Positions 16,116 through 26,958 of a stretch of 64,000 bases of DNA are shown piece after piece. Position 1 is the first letter of the stretch. Each line of letters opens with the position of its first letter. The notes under the pieces were generated by a model, which was not told the DNA's origin, did no database searches, and saw nothing but the letters and a program-made list of their open reading frames with translations. This DNA comes from an uncultured Bacteroidaceae bacterium. Its GTDB lineage: Bacteria > Bacteroidota > Bacteroidia > Bacteroidales > Bacteroidaceae. The translations under genes and the position numbers were made by a program. The stretch covers positions 1 through 64,000 of the forward strand of contig CAJOIE010000003.1 in NCBI GenBank assembly GCA_905234605.1, read 5' to 3'.

Positions 16116-17153
16116 TCAGATGAGAGGAATGCCCGCGGCAGCACACTGCCGGCGCATTGCATCGGGCCAGATGCTGGACTGCGTCTCGCCCACATGAGCC
16201 TTGTGCAGGAGCACCATGCACAGACGGCTCTGTCCGATGCCGCCGCCAATGCTCTGCGGCAGCTCGCCGGCGAGCAGGCGCTGATGGAAATAGAGATAAC
16301 GTCGCTCCTCCATGCCCTGGAGCACCAACTGACGCTCCAATGCCTCGGCATCAACACGTATGCCCATCGACGAGAGTTCCACAGAACGCTCCAGGAGCGG
16401 ATACCACACAAGCAGGTCGCCATTGAGACCCTCGAAGCCGTCGGCATTGGGTGTCGACCAGTCGTCGTAGTCGGGCGAGCGCTGGTCGTGCTCTCTGCCA
16501 TCGCCCAACTTGCCGCCGATGCCGATGATGAACACCGCGCCATGCTCGCGGCAGATGGCGTGTTCGCGCTCCTTGGGGGTGAGGTCGGGATATAGGCGTC
16601 GCAGCTCCTCGCTGTGAATGAAGAAGATGTCCTCAGGCAGGAAGGGCGTGAGCTGCGGGTACATCTCGCTCAGATAATACTCCGTGCGCAGGATGGAAGC
16701 ATATATGCGGCGCACAATGCTGCGCAGAAAGTCCAGCTGACGGTCGGCCACGGTGATGGTGCGCTCCCAGTCCCACTGGTCCACGTAGAGGCTGTGCAGG
16801 TTATCGAGTTCCTCGTCGGCACGCACGGCATTCATGTCGGTCACAATGCCACGCCCGGGCTGCACATGGTAGTCTGCCAGCGTGTTGCGCTTCCACTTGG
16901 CCAAGGAGTGCACTATCTCGGCCTCAGCCTCATCCATATCCTTGATGGGAAACGTCACCGGACGCTCTATGCCGTTGAGGTTGTCATTGAGTCCCAGCCC
17001 CTTGAGCACAAACAGAGGTGCCGTGACGCGCCGCAGCCGCAGCTCGGCACTAAGGGTGCTTAGGAAGAAGTCCTTTATCTTCTTTATGGCCAGCTCCGTC
17101 TGCTGCAAGTCGAGGGCTGGCGTGTAATCCTTTGGGATGATAAGCTTACTCAT
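16116..17153 (-). CDS. asnA: Aspartate--ammonia ligase
   Basis: A 345-residue class II aminoacyl-tRNA-synthetase-like enzyme that makes asparagine from aspartate, ammonia and ATP in the cytoplasm. Characteristic strings are RRVTAPLFV, LNDNLNGIERPV, LHSLYVDQWDWE, HGAVFIIGIGG, SPDYDDW, LLVWYPLL and GGGIGQSRLCM. Length matches the family. It is convergent with the GH43 gene (21-base gap) and has its own promoter. Confidence 0.96.
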   Translation of the reverse strand: MSKLIIPKDYTPALDLQQTELAIKKIKDFFLSTLSAELRLRRVTAPLFVLKGLGLNDNLNGIERPVTFPIKDMDEAEAEIVHSLAKWKRNTLADYHVQPGRGIVTDMNAVRADEELDNLHSLYVDQWDWERTITVADRQLDFLRSIVRRIYASILRTEYYLSEMYPQLTPFLPEDIFFIHSEELRRLYPDLTPKEREHAICREHGAVFIIGIGGKLGDGREHDQRSPDYDDWSTPNADGFEGLNGDLLVWYPLLERSVELSSMGIRVDAEALERQLVLQGMEERRYLYFHQRLLAGELPQSIGGGIGQSRLCMVLLHKAHVGETQSSIWPDAMRRQCAAAGIPLI

Positions 17154-17184
17154 GTCTGCTTATTATTGTTGTCATATTGCGCCG

Positions 17185-17192
17185 CAAAGGTA
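17185..17192 (-). promoter_or_regulatory. -7 element of asnA
   Basis: TACCTTTG on the minus strand with TTG 20 bases upstream; leader about 25 bases. Confidence 0.65.
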
Positions 17193-17463
17193 GCGCCTTT
17201 CTTTCATTCTGACAACAAAACAAGCATCCTTCCTTACAGCCTGCTGCAAGCACGGCATGACAGACGTACGGCATGATGCCCTGACGCGCTCGCCCGCATC
17301 ACATTCAACTCCACAAAGATTATATCGCAGCACTGGCTGCTCGCACAAGATGCAGGAATTGCCCTTCAGGCGAGATTAGTAGTTGTCTGTGTTTGAGCGA
17401 CAACGGCCTCCAGGCCATAAATCCAGTCTATGTGTGCAGCGACGGGAGTTCGGCACAGAATGC
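17193..17463. other. Gene-free stretch between asnA and groEL
   Basis: No coding frame or repeat that I can support. The long plus-strand ORF that begins here only mirrors groEL. Confidence 0.5.
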
Positions 17464-17539
17464 GCGAGGCCGGCTCCTGGTGTGGAGCCAGCCTCGCTGT
17501 TTGTTGTTTCTTGCGCTGTCTCTGCCCGATGGCAGAGAC
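17464..17539 (-). terminator. Two hairpins downstream of groEL
   Basis: GCGAGGC/GCCTCGC with a longer imperfect stem at 17464-17497, and a perfect 9-bp stem GTCTCTGCC/GGCAGAGAC with a CGAT loop at 17518-17539, within 90 bases after the groEL stop. Neither has a long T run on the minus strand, but together they probably define the transcript end. Confidence 0.5.
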
Positions 17540-17554
17540 TGTCGGGCCTTCGGT

Positions 17555-19207
<1,653 letters not shown>

Positions 19208-19241
19208 TTATTACCTTATACCGTTATTCTGTGATACCGCT

Positions 19242-19514
19242 TTATTGGAGCACGGCGACGACGTCGCTCTGGCGCATGATGAGGTATTTCTCCCCTTCGT
19301 GCTCAAGCTCTGTGCCGGCATACTTGCCATAGAGCACCTGGTCGCCCTCCTTGAGCACCATGGTCTCGTCCTTCGTGCCCTGTCCAACGGCAACGACAGT
19401 GCCCTGCAGGGGTTTCTCCTTGGCTGTGTCGGGGATGATGATGCCGCTTGCGGTCTTGGTTTCTGCTGCAGCCGGCTTGATGAGCACGCGGTCTGCAAGT
19501 GGTTTGATGGTCAT
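19242..19514 (-). CDS. groES: Co-chaperonin GroES
   Basis: A 90-residue subunit of the heptameric lid of GroEL, the usual length. It has the N-terminal [10 protein letters not shown] strand, the mobile loop ([21 protein letters not shown]) and [19 protein letters not shown]. First gene of the groES-groEL operon. The upstream region has no clear TAnnTTTG element on this strand and no CIRCE element, so the regulation is not visible. Confidence 0.98.
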   Translation of the reverse strand: MTIKPLADRVLIKPAAAETKTASGIIIPDTAKEKPLQGTVVAVGQGTKDETMVLKEGDQVLYGKYAGTELEHEGEKYLIMRQSDVVAVLQ

Positions 19515-19623
19515 AGTAGTGAGTTTTGGTTATTTGAAGTGAGTTGTTTTGCGAGTCACACCACACAGACAGCTAAAGGCGTGCCAAACCCTCGCCACTG
19601 ACATTATGACAGACCACAAATCA

Positions 19624-19702
19624 CCCTGCACCGTGGCAACTGACAGGGTGCAGGGTGTGACACCGTGGCCCTGCACCGTGGCAACTGACAGGGTGCAGGG
19701 TG
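19624..19702. repeat. GC-rich palindromic repeat, locus A (two exact 34-base copies)
   Basis: Two identical 34-base copies at 19624-19657 and 19669-19702, each opening with CCCTGCACCGTG and closing with CAGGGTGCAGGGTG so that the ends can pair. The whole lies in the 352-base gap between groES and the divergent secreted-protein gene, which holds no other gene. Related copies occur at four other places in the window. Confidence 0.8.
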
Positions 19703-19795
19703 CTGCATACCCCCTTTGCGGTATGCCGAACTCTCCACATGAGCGCCTTACTGTAAAAAGGTAAGGCAAGACGGCCGTGTATGCAGCATAATGTC

Positions 19796-19803
19796 TACCT
19801 TTG
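19796..19803 (+). promoter_or_regulatory. -7 element of the 578-aa secreted protein gene
   Basis: TACCTTTG, 63 bases before the start codon, downstream of the repeat locus A. Confidence 0.6.
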
Positions 19804-19866
19804 CCGCCGCAAAGCAACAATTAGTCAGTACTAACGCAAACCAATTAACACTAAGAGAAAAAGCTT

Positions 19867-21603
19867 ATGAAGCACTTTACACTTCTCGCAGCCCTCATTC
19901 TCACGGCTGCCACCAGTGCTTTTGCCACCGGACATGAGCGCATCACACAGCATCTGGACCGCCACAACCTGAGCCGCCACACGGCACTGACACAGCGAGC
20001 ATCAGCAGAGCGTCTGGCACGCACGGCCGACGTCACCTCGGCACGCAAGGCCAAGGCCTCGGCCAGCCGCGCCGCTGCCATCACACGCCAGCCCGCCGGC
20101 ACGCTCTATGCCAATGTCATGGCCTCGTATGCCGGCCTTGCCTACAGCTGGCTCGGCGGCTTCTACGACAGCTCGTCGGACGCCTCGGCCATGGACATCG
20201 TTGAGGGCACCGACGGCAACATCTACATCCGCGGTCTGGCACCCGAGCTCTCCACCACTCGCGACTACTGGGTGAAGGCCGAGCCCGACGGCGAGGGATA
20301 TGTCATCAAGCGTCAGCCCATCGGCGAATACGAGGGCTACTACAGCACCACCGTCTACTATGTCGCCCGCATGGTCTACGATGAGCAGGAAGGCTTCGTA
20401 GAGGAAGACTCGAACACCGACATCCACGTCACCTACGCCAACGGCGTGCTGTGCACCTCGGCCGAGATGGCAGATGGCGACGTGGCCTACGGCATAGTGT
20501 ACTACGATGACGAAGATGCCGAATGGTACTGGGACGGCAGTGCCTACTGGGCACTCTCCACAGCCGTGCAGACCGATGTCTATGCCGTGGCCCCCGAAGG
20601 CAGCGAGGTGGAGCAGCGCGTGCTCATGTACAAGTCGGGCGGCGAAAGCTACATCCAGACGGTAGACTTCGTGCAGGCCGGCGACAAGGTCTACCTCCAC
20701 CCCTACGATGATGTGCCTGGCTGGATTGTGGGCACCGTGGACGGCGACAGCATCACCGTTGCCTCTGGCCAGTATCTCGGTGTCGATGAGAACTACGGCC
20801 GCCACTCCTATCTGCATGTGTCGCAGACTGCGCTCACGCTCAACGAGGATGAGCCCGACTACCCCTATTGGTATGACAAGTTAGTGGAGATGCTCGACTA
20901 TGAGGTGTTTGCCATTGACACCGCCACAGGCACCATCACCGGCACACACACTCTCACCATCGACGCATCCAAGAACGACTTCTACTCTATTGCCCTCTAC
21001 AACGAGCCCTCCATCAGCATCTTCCACGAGGTTGCAGCCTGTCCGGCCGACCCCGAGGTGACCTTCTTCTATAACTACGACAACGATTACGGCTATGGCT
21101 TAGTGGACTTCCACATCCCCACCACCGATGTCAACGGCGAGTATATCACACCGTCAAAGCTCTCCTATGTGGTCTACTTCGACGACACCAGCGAAGCCTT
21201 CGAGTTCGACACCGACGACTACGAGAACTTTGAGGAAGCCATGACCGAGATACCCTACGACTTCACCGACGACTGGGACATCTACGACTACGCCGGCGAC
21301 AAGGAGGTATCGTTCTACTTCACCATCGCGCAACTCGTGGGAGTGCAGAGCATCTACCGCGGTGCCGGCGAGGAGCACAAGAGCAACATCGTGGTCTACT
21401 ACGTGAACACAGGCGAGAGTGCCACCATAGCCGTCGACGACCCGCTGAGCAGCGTGCGCTCGGCCACCGTCAAGAGCGTAGCCACCGAAAGCCTCACCGA
21501 CATTGCCGGCCGCAGCGTGGGTGCCAATGCCCGTGGCCTGCTCATCAAGACCGTCACCTTTGCCGACGGCACACAGCACAGCTACAAGCTCCTGCGCAAA
21601 TAA
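19867..21603 (+). CDS. Secreted acidic protein of unknown function, T9SS-like C-terminus
   Basis: A 578-residue protein with a signal peptide (MKHFTLLAALILTAATSAFA). After a basic ~60-residue linker (many Arg/Ala) the body is rich in Asp, Glu and Tyr and in short beta strands, with no motif I recognise as catalytic. The end (LTDIAGRSVGANARGLLIKTVTFADG...KLLRK) is a variant of the C-terminal 'DlaGR.v...GiyI..' tail found in other secreted proteins here. It is followed 26 bases later by another secreted protein gene and probably shares its transcript. Confidence 0.65.
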   Translation: MKHFTLLAALILTAATSAFATGHERITQHLDRHNLSRHTALTQRASAERLARTADVTSARKAKASASRAAAITRQPAGTLYANVMASYAGLAYSWLGGFYDSSSDASAMDIVEGTDGNIYIRGLAPELSTTRDYWVKAEPDGEGYVIKRQPIGEYEGYYSTTVYYVARMVYDEQEGFVEEDSNTDIHVTYANGVLCTSAEMADGDVAYGIVYYDDEDAEWYWDGSAYWALSTAVQTDVYAVAPEGSEVEQRVLMYKSGGESYIQTVDFVQAGDKVYLHPYDDVPGWIVGTVDGDSITVASGQYLGVDENYGRHSYLHVSQTALTLNEDEPDYPYWYDKLVEMLDYEVFAIDTATGTITGTHTLTIDASKNDFYSIALYNEPSISIFHEVAACPADPEVTFFYNYDNDYGYGLVDFHIPTTDVNGEYITPSKLSYVVYFDDTSEAFEFDTDDYENFEEAMTEIPYDFTDDWDIYDYAGDKEVSFYFTIAQLVGVQSIYRGAGEEHKSNIVVYYVNTGESATIAVDDPLSSVRSATVKSVATESLTDIAGRSVGANARGLLIKTVTFADGTQHSYKLLRK

Positions 21604-21629
21604 CGCCACAACGACGCAGCACCACCACT

Positions 21630-23489
21630 ATGAACACCAGACTACACACTGTATGCCTCGCCATAGCCCTCGCCTTCACTGGTGGGGGCTATGCACAGGC
21701 CGACGAGCTCACCTTCAGCTATGGTGAGCCAGCCTACAACATAGGCACCGGCAGCAGCAAAGCCGAGACCATCGACGTAGCCCTCCACCTCAGCGACCCC
21801 GCCCTCGTAGGCCTCGAGGTGCAAGGCCTGCGCATACCCCTGACCACGCTGGCAGGCATCACCGCCGCCCGTGCCTGGCTTGCAACCGAGCTGCCTACCA
21901 TAAGCAAGTCGGTAGCCGGCACGCCCGACGTGCTCTCCATCGACTTCACCCCGACAGCCGACGGCTACTACTACATCTACCTGCCGGAGCCATACACCAT
22001 TACCGAGGCAGGCATCTACGTGGGCTACAGCGTCGACATGCAAGCCTCCGACGTGGCTCCCGCCCCTATTGCCCTGACCAATGTTCAGCGCGATGGCGGG
22101 CTCTACATCCACAGCACCAAGATCTACCGCACGGCGTGGCACGACCTGTCCACCTCCGAAGGCGCGCTGGCGCTGCAAGTGGTGCTCGGCGGCGAACAGC
22201 TCAAGACCAACGCCGTGGCCGTGACCCGCCAGCCCGATGTCAACGTGCTGACAGGCATGGCCACCACCGTCAGCTTCGACATCACCAACCATGGCACGGC
22301 AGGAGCCACCTCCATCGACTATAAGCTCGTCATACAAGCCGACGGAGAGGTACATCCTGCAGAAATCAGCGGCACAGACCACCATGCCGACGTGGCACTC
22401 GCGCCAATCTTTGCAGCCACACAGACGGTGCAGCTCACCATCCCCGCCATCGAGGTTAAGGGACAGTATCACTACTACTACATCATCACCGACGTCAACG
22501 GCCAACCCAACGAGGACATAAACCCGATGAGCACAGCCAGCCTCAATGCCTACAACACGCTGCCCGTGCACCGCCCCGTGCTTGAGGAATATACCGGCAC
22601 ATGGTGCGGCTACTGCCCGCGCGGCTTCGTGGGTCTCGAGGAGATGGCACGCCTCTATCCTGCCGACTTCATCGGCATAAGCTACCACAACGGCGACCCC
22701 ATGCAGATCACCACGCAGTACCCCAACAACGTGGTCAGCTTCCCCGACGCATGGCTCGACCGCTGGTATCAGACCGATGCCTTCTGCGGCGACTCGGACT
22801 ACGGTCTGTTCGGTATTGACAAGGTGTGGCAGCAGGTGCGCGAGGTGTTCACCCCAGCCTCTGTGGAGGTGGGCAGCGAGTGGACCGACGGCAACACCCT
22901 GCACGCCACGGCAGCCGTCACCTTCCCCCTATCGGCCGACGAGTGCCCATTTGAGGTGGGCTTTGCCCTTGTGGCCGACGGCCTGAGCGGCGACGGTTCG
23001 GACTGGCAACAGAGCAACTACTACGCCGGCGACACCAGCTGGCCGGCATCCATGCATCAGTTCACGCACGGCACAGACCACGTGGCCGGCCTCACATACA
23101 ACTTCGTGCTCATTGCCCGCTCCGGCGTGGCCGGTCTGCCTGGATCCCTGAGCAGCCCCATCGAGGAAGACGTGGCACAGACCGTGAGCTACGACTTCGA
23201 CCTCTCGGCCATCAAGGCAGCCATCGTGCCTGCCGACCACAGCAAGTTGCGTGTCGTGGCCATGCTCATCGACAGCCGCACAGGTGCCATTGTCAACGCC
23301 AACATGGCCACAGCCGGCACAGCCACAGCTGCCGTGGGCTCACTGCCTGCCACAGCTGCCGACGTGGCCGTGAGCGTGATGAGCTACGACCTGGCAGGCC
23401 GCCGCATGGCCACCACGGCACGTGGCATCAGCCTGCGCGTGGAGCGCACAGCAGGAGGCCGGATGCGTGTAGGCAAAGTGATGCGCTGA
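21630..23489 (+). CDS. Secreted Omp28-like protein with thioredoxin-fold CxxC domain
   Basis: A 619-residue protein with signal peptide to ~GYAQA. Residues ~25-310 are beta-rich (Ig-like segments). At about residue 320 a thioredoxin-like domain starts with VLEEYTGTWCGYCPRG; the CGYC pair is the redox motif. This matches the Omp28/TlpA-like surface proteins of Bacteroidetes. The C-terminus VMSYDLAGRRMATTARGISLRVE belongs to the T9SS-like tails. Second gene of a pair with the 578-aa protein. Role could be surface thiol exchange; not established by the sequence. Confidence 0.75.
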   Translation: MNTRLHTVCLAIALAFTGGGYAQADELTFSYGEPAYNIGTGSSKAETIDVALHLSDPALVGLEVQGLRIPLTTLAGITAARAWLATELPTISKSVAGTPDVLSIDFTPTADGYYYIYLPEPYTITEAGIYVGYSVDMQASDVAPAPIALTNVQRDGGLYIHSTKIYRTAWHDLSTSEGALALQVVLGGEQLKTNAVAVTRQPDVNVLTGMATTVSFDITNHGTAGATSIDYKLVIQADGEVHPAEISGTDHHADVALAPIFAATQTVQLTIPAIEVKGQYHYYYIITDVNGQPNEDINPMSTASLNAYNTLPVHRPVLEEYTGTWCGYCPRGFVGLEEMARLYPADFIGISYHNGDPMQITTQYPNNVVSFPDAWLDRWYQTDAFCGDSDYGLFGIDKVWQQVREVFTPASVEVGSEWTDGNTLHATAAVTFPLSADECPFEVGFALVADGLSGDGSDWQQSNYYAGDTSWPASMHQFTHGTDHVAGLTYNFVLIARSGVAGLPGSLSSPIEEDVAQTVSYDFDLSAIKAAIVPADHSKLRVVAMLIDSRTGAIVNANMATAGTATAAVGSLPATAADVAVSVMSYDLAGRRMATTARGISLRVERTAGGRMRVGKVMR

Positions 23490-23525
23490 GCCATCAGTCG
23501 GGCCCAAAGGCCATACACCTTAAGC

Positions 23526-23564
23526 AGAGACGCAGAGACGGGATTGCCCCGACTCTGCGTCTCT
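23526..23564. terminator. Bidirectional terminator hairpin
   Basis: AGAGACGCAGAG and CTCTGCGTCTCT form a perfect 12-bp stem between two convergent genes. T-rich sequence follows weakly on the plus strand. Confidence 0.65.
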
Positions 23565-23603
23565 CTCTGTTCATGCAAGCCTGCCGATAGGATGCCAGCT
23601 GTA

Positions 23604-26600
23604 TCAGCGCACAACCTTGTGCTTTCCCGAGAGGTATACGCCATGCCCTGCCTTGGCACTACTGCCGACAGCAGACAAACGGCGGCCGGCAAGGTCGTAG
23701 ACGAAGGCACAGGGTGCATCACTCTGACAGCTGGAGCCATCGGTACATGTCGCATGGCCTGTAGCGGGCAAATCGGTGATGCCCACAGTGGTATCGGTGC
23801 CCTCGAACACATATACCGACGATGCTGCCAGACGCAGCGTGAGCTGTTGGTCGATGTCGATGGGCGTATTCTCGGCAAGTCCTGGCAGTGTGGACTGCGT
23901 GAAGGATGGCTTGAGCACAATGCTGGTGCTGATATAGTCGGGGATGTCGAGAGCCTCACGCAGCGTGGTGCGTAACACCTGTGCCGAGGCCGACGGGTTG
24001 CGCAGCGCAAGCGTGGAACGCGTGCCGTTCCATGCAGCCCAACCGTAGACATTGGCCCGCGTGCCGTCCCACGGATTGCCTCCCACCCAGTGCACATCGG
24101 GCAGCACATCGGCATTGCGACGCTGCCATGCGATACACTCTGCCAAGTCGGCCCAGAGACGGCCGCCAGAGATGCTGTTCATCAAGGCATAGTCGGCATA
24201 CACCTCCACCATCGCCGAGCCGCAGGCAAAGGCACAGCGCAACTCACGCAGCACGGAGGCATAGCTCATATCGGACGACACACTGCCATAGTTAGAGAGG
24301 ATGAAGCCGTGGGTCATCAGCGAGTTGATGGGGCACAGAGGTGAGTTCTGGACAAAGTTCTGATAGACGAGGCGGTCACGGTAAGTAATCCACCGCTCAC
24401 GGTCGCTGCCCTGGTTGCCGATGGTGCCGTAGTCCTGCTCCTGACGCCACACTGCATCGCTCACCTGGAACCAGAAGGGCGAGGCCCATGTGCCCACGGT
24501 GGTGTTGAGGAACACGTCGGGCTTCACCTGACGCACGCGACGCTCTATGCTGATGATGCCCTCGGCATTCTCCTCGCCCGTGGCACCGGCATCGGGCCCC
24601 ACGGCAGAGAACTGCGCACTGATGCCGTCGAACTTGAAGAAATTGAAGTTGTAGTCGGTGAGCATGTTAGTGCACGCCGTGAGGAAAGTGTCATAATAGG
24701 CCTTGTTGCTCAACTGCATGCCGCCGCGCGAAGCCCAGTAGTTGCGACGATAGTTGCCGCTCTGTCCGTAGCCGCCTACAGGACCGAGCCAGGCTCCGAT
24801 GGAGCTGCCCATGGCCGTGGCAGCAGCACTGATGCCGGTGAAGCCGTTGGGGAAGTTGGGGTTGAAAGTCCACGTGCCATACTCATCCCAACCGTCGTCC
24901 CACGCGAAGGAGGCCAGCGACACGCCGTGGACATCATAGAGATGCTCGCGCCACTGTGAGAGCACGTCGAGACACTGAGCCTCGTTGAAGTTGGTGGTGT
25001 AGTCGGGATCGTTGTTGCGGTTAATGTTGAGCTCGAACCACGAATTGTAGAGAGGGAAGGGACGCCATGGCACAGCTCTCTCCCTCTCGCTGTAGGCCAG
25101 GAACGAGCGGCGTGCCTGGCCTGGAGCTATGAGCCCCACCACTGCGCTCACCGACCAGATGTCGCCTGCCTGCAACGTTGTCTGGCGACTCCACACGCCT
25201 TGAATGGGAGTCTCTGTGGCTGCCGGCAGGTGCAGATACTCGTTGAGCGTGTAGCTCAGGTTGATGTTACCCGTCGACGTGTTGTCGCTGCCCGACGGGT
25301 TCAGCACAGCATAATAGCGCAGACGGTAGTCGCCGGCCGCCGGCACGGTGAAAGTGTAGTCGTTGGCGGTCTTGGCGGTGCCGGAGAAGCCTCGATGATA
25401 GTCGGAGCATACCACATTGTCGTCCACGTCGGCCAGCTCCACGCCGGCGATGGTCAGTCCGTGTGCGCCAGAGGCATACATGAAACAGGCGTTGAGGACG
25501 CCTCCGGAGCGGTCGAAGCTGATGGTCCGCTCCATCAGCTGTATATGCGAGGCCTCATAGCCCAACTCAAGGATGCGCGCAGGCACCGCGGCCGCCACGC
25601 TCCACGATGCGGTGTTCCAGGCATCGGTGCGTGTGCCTCCCACGGCAAGCGTGGGATAAGTCAGTGCAGGCACATCATCGTCGCCGGGCAACATGTTGGC
25701 CGACAGGTCGCCGTCGAAGACAATATGCGGAGCCGTCACTGAGCCGCTCCATGTGATGGTGCCGTTGCTGCTGAAGGAGCCGCTGATGACTCCCGTGACT
25801 TCCTCTGTACAGTCGCGGAAATAGCGCACGAGGTAGTAGCCACGCTCTGGGATGTCAAGCGTGTAGGTGTTGGCAGAGCTGCTGCCGCCAGTGGTACCTT
25901 TGTGATAGTCGTGAGCCACGACCTCCCCTGTGAACGGGTCCACGGCATCTACACCGGCAAGGTCGAGTCGATGGCTGCCGCTCGTGTACTGGAACTTCAC
26001 CGTGTGCCGCCCACCGGCCTTGATGCCAAGGTATCCTTGCATGCCTGCAATGTAGTCAGGAGTGAGACCGAGGTCAAGAATGCCTTGCGGAGTGTCGGTA
26101 CCTGGCGACCACGTGAACGACGTGCCCGTCCACGCACCGTATGCGAAAGGTTCACCTGTGATGGTGCCCACAACCGTGTTCTTACCCATCGGTGTCTCTA
26201 AGCCTGCGAAGATATGGTCGCTGGCAATGACCGCGCCGCGCGTGTTGCCCACTACCACGGGAGCCTGCTCACTGCTGGCATTGTCAACGGTATATAGCAT
26301 CGGGACGATGGCATTCATGGCCACAGCACTGCCGGCAGTCAGGTCGAGACTGGTGCGCAGATAGTGGGAACCGTCGCGGAGTATGGCTCGCCACGTCACA
26401 GCAAGGCTGCCACTCGTGAAAGAGGCCTCTATGGCCTGGCCCGCCACACGCTCGGAGCCACGGGCTGCCTCTGCATCGCCCTCCAGAGAGAGCAAGCGCA
26501 CACCCGTGAGCTGCATCTGCGAGGCCTTGAGCTCACTGCCCGTGGCAGGCCTGACGACGAAGAGCTCACTGCCGGCCTTGAGCCCAAGCGCGGCGGAGCC

Positions 26601-26801
26601 ACCGAAGAGCAGCTGCCCGTCGGCAAGGGTGAACGTGGCCATGAACAGGTCGTTGCGGAGCACATAGTCGGTCTGGGCACCGCGCTCCACCACTTCGGCG
26701 TATGCCTGTCCGGCCTGCTGCAACTGCGGGAATGCCACGGCCTGTGCTCCTGCCGCATACGGGAGCAGTGCAGCCAGGGCGGCAATGATGTATGACTTCA
26801 T
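23604..26801 (-). CDS. Secreted clan GH-D-like glycosidase (alpha-galactosidase-type) with two inserted beta domains
   Basis: Start taken at MKSYIIAALAALLPYAAGAQ (signal peptide); an ATG nine bases upstream is also possible. Length 1,065 residues. An N-terminal beta-sandwich (to ~250) is followed by two homologous ~120-residue beta modules (~260-385 and ~410-530) that share the 'G.H.L.iAGV...DYH.G' pattern. The barrel starts near 584 (YNSWFELN), with FAWDDGWDE (~635) and FFKFDG (~725), the Asp likely the nucleophile as in GH36/GH27-like enzymes. The end AFVYDLAGRRLSA...GVYLSGKHKVVR is the T9SS-like tail. Similar proteins are annotated as 'enterotoxin' or alpha-galactosidase-like. Substrate unknown. 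Confidence 0.72.
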   Translation of the reverse strand: MKSYIIAALAALLPYAAGAQAVAFPQLQQAGQAYAEVVERGAQTDYVLRNDLFMATFTLADGQLLFGGSAALGLKAGSELFVVRPATGSELKASQMQLTGVRLLSLEGDAEAARGSERVAGQAIEASFTSGSLAVTWRAILRDGSHYLRTSLDLTAGSAVAMNAIVPMLYTVDNASSEQAPVVVGNTRGAVIASDHIFAGLETPMGKNTVVGTITGEPFAYGAWTGTSFTWSPGTDTPQGILDLGLTPDYIAGMQGYLGIKAGGRHTVKFQYTSGSHRLDLAGVDAVDPFTGEVVAHDYHKGTTGGSSSANTYTLDIPERGYYLVRYFRDCTEEVTGVISGSFSSNGTITWSGSVTAPHIVFDGDLSANMLPGDDDVPALTYPTLAVGGTRTDAWNTASWSVAAAVPARILELGYEASHIQLMERTISFDRSGGVLNACFMYASGAHGLTIAGVELADVDDNVVCSDYHRGFSGTAKTANDYTFTVPAAGDYRLRYYAVLNPSGSDNTSTGNINLSYTLNEYLHLPAATETPIQGVWSRQTTLQAGDIWSVSAVVGLIAPGQARRSFLAYSERERAVPWRPFPLYNSWFELNINRNNDPDYTTNFNEAQCLDVLSQWREHLYDVHGVSLASFAWDDGWDEYGTWTFNPNFPNGFTGISAAATAMGSSIGAWLGPVGGYGQSGNYRRNYWASRGGMQLSNKAYYDTFLTACTNMLTDYNFNFFKFDGISAQFSAVGPDAGATGEENAEGIISIERRVRQVKPDVFLNTTVGTWASPFWFQVSDAVWRQEQDYGTIGNQGSDRERWITYRDRLVYQNFVQNSPLCPINSLMTHGFILSNYGSVSSDMSYASVLRELRCAFACGSAMVEVYADYALMNSISGGRLWADLAECIAWQRRNADVLPDVHWVGGNPWDGTRANVYGWAAWNGTRSTLALRNPSASAQVLRTTLREALDIPDYISTSIVLKPSFTQSTLPGLAENTPIDIDQQLTLRLAASSVYVFEGTDTTVGITDLPATGHATCTDGSSCQSDAPCAFVYDLAGRRLSAVGSSAKAGHGVYLSGKHKVVR

Positions 26802-26830
26802 AGTTTCCATTATATATATATTAGGCACCA

Positions 26831-26838
26831 CAAATATA
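26831..26838 (-). promoter_or_regulatory. -7 element of the GH-D-like gene
   Basis: TATATTTG on the minus strand, 29 bases before the chosen start codon. Confidence 0.5.
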
Positions 26839-26958
26839 GGCAATGACGGATATATGAAAAGCCTGCGGGAAAGAAAAGACAAATGCGGCAGGACACACAT
26901 TATAAATGCATGTCCTGCCGCAAGCGGGAGTATGCCCAGACTGCCTGTGTGGCACAGG

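Noticed and set aside
19515-19620. CIRCE/HrcA operator before groES (also looked for before dnaK)
   Set aside because: No TTAGCACTC-N9-GAGTGCTAA-like inverted repeat was seen.
19624-19702. CRISPR array from the repeated 34-base units
   Set aside because: Only two units, self-complementary throughout, with an 11-base spacer and no cas gene.
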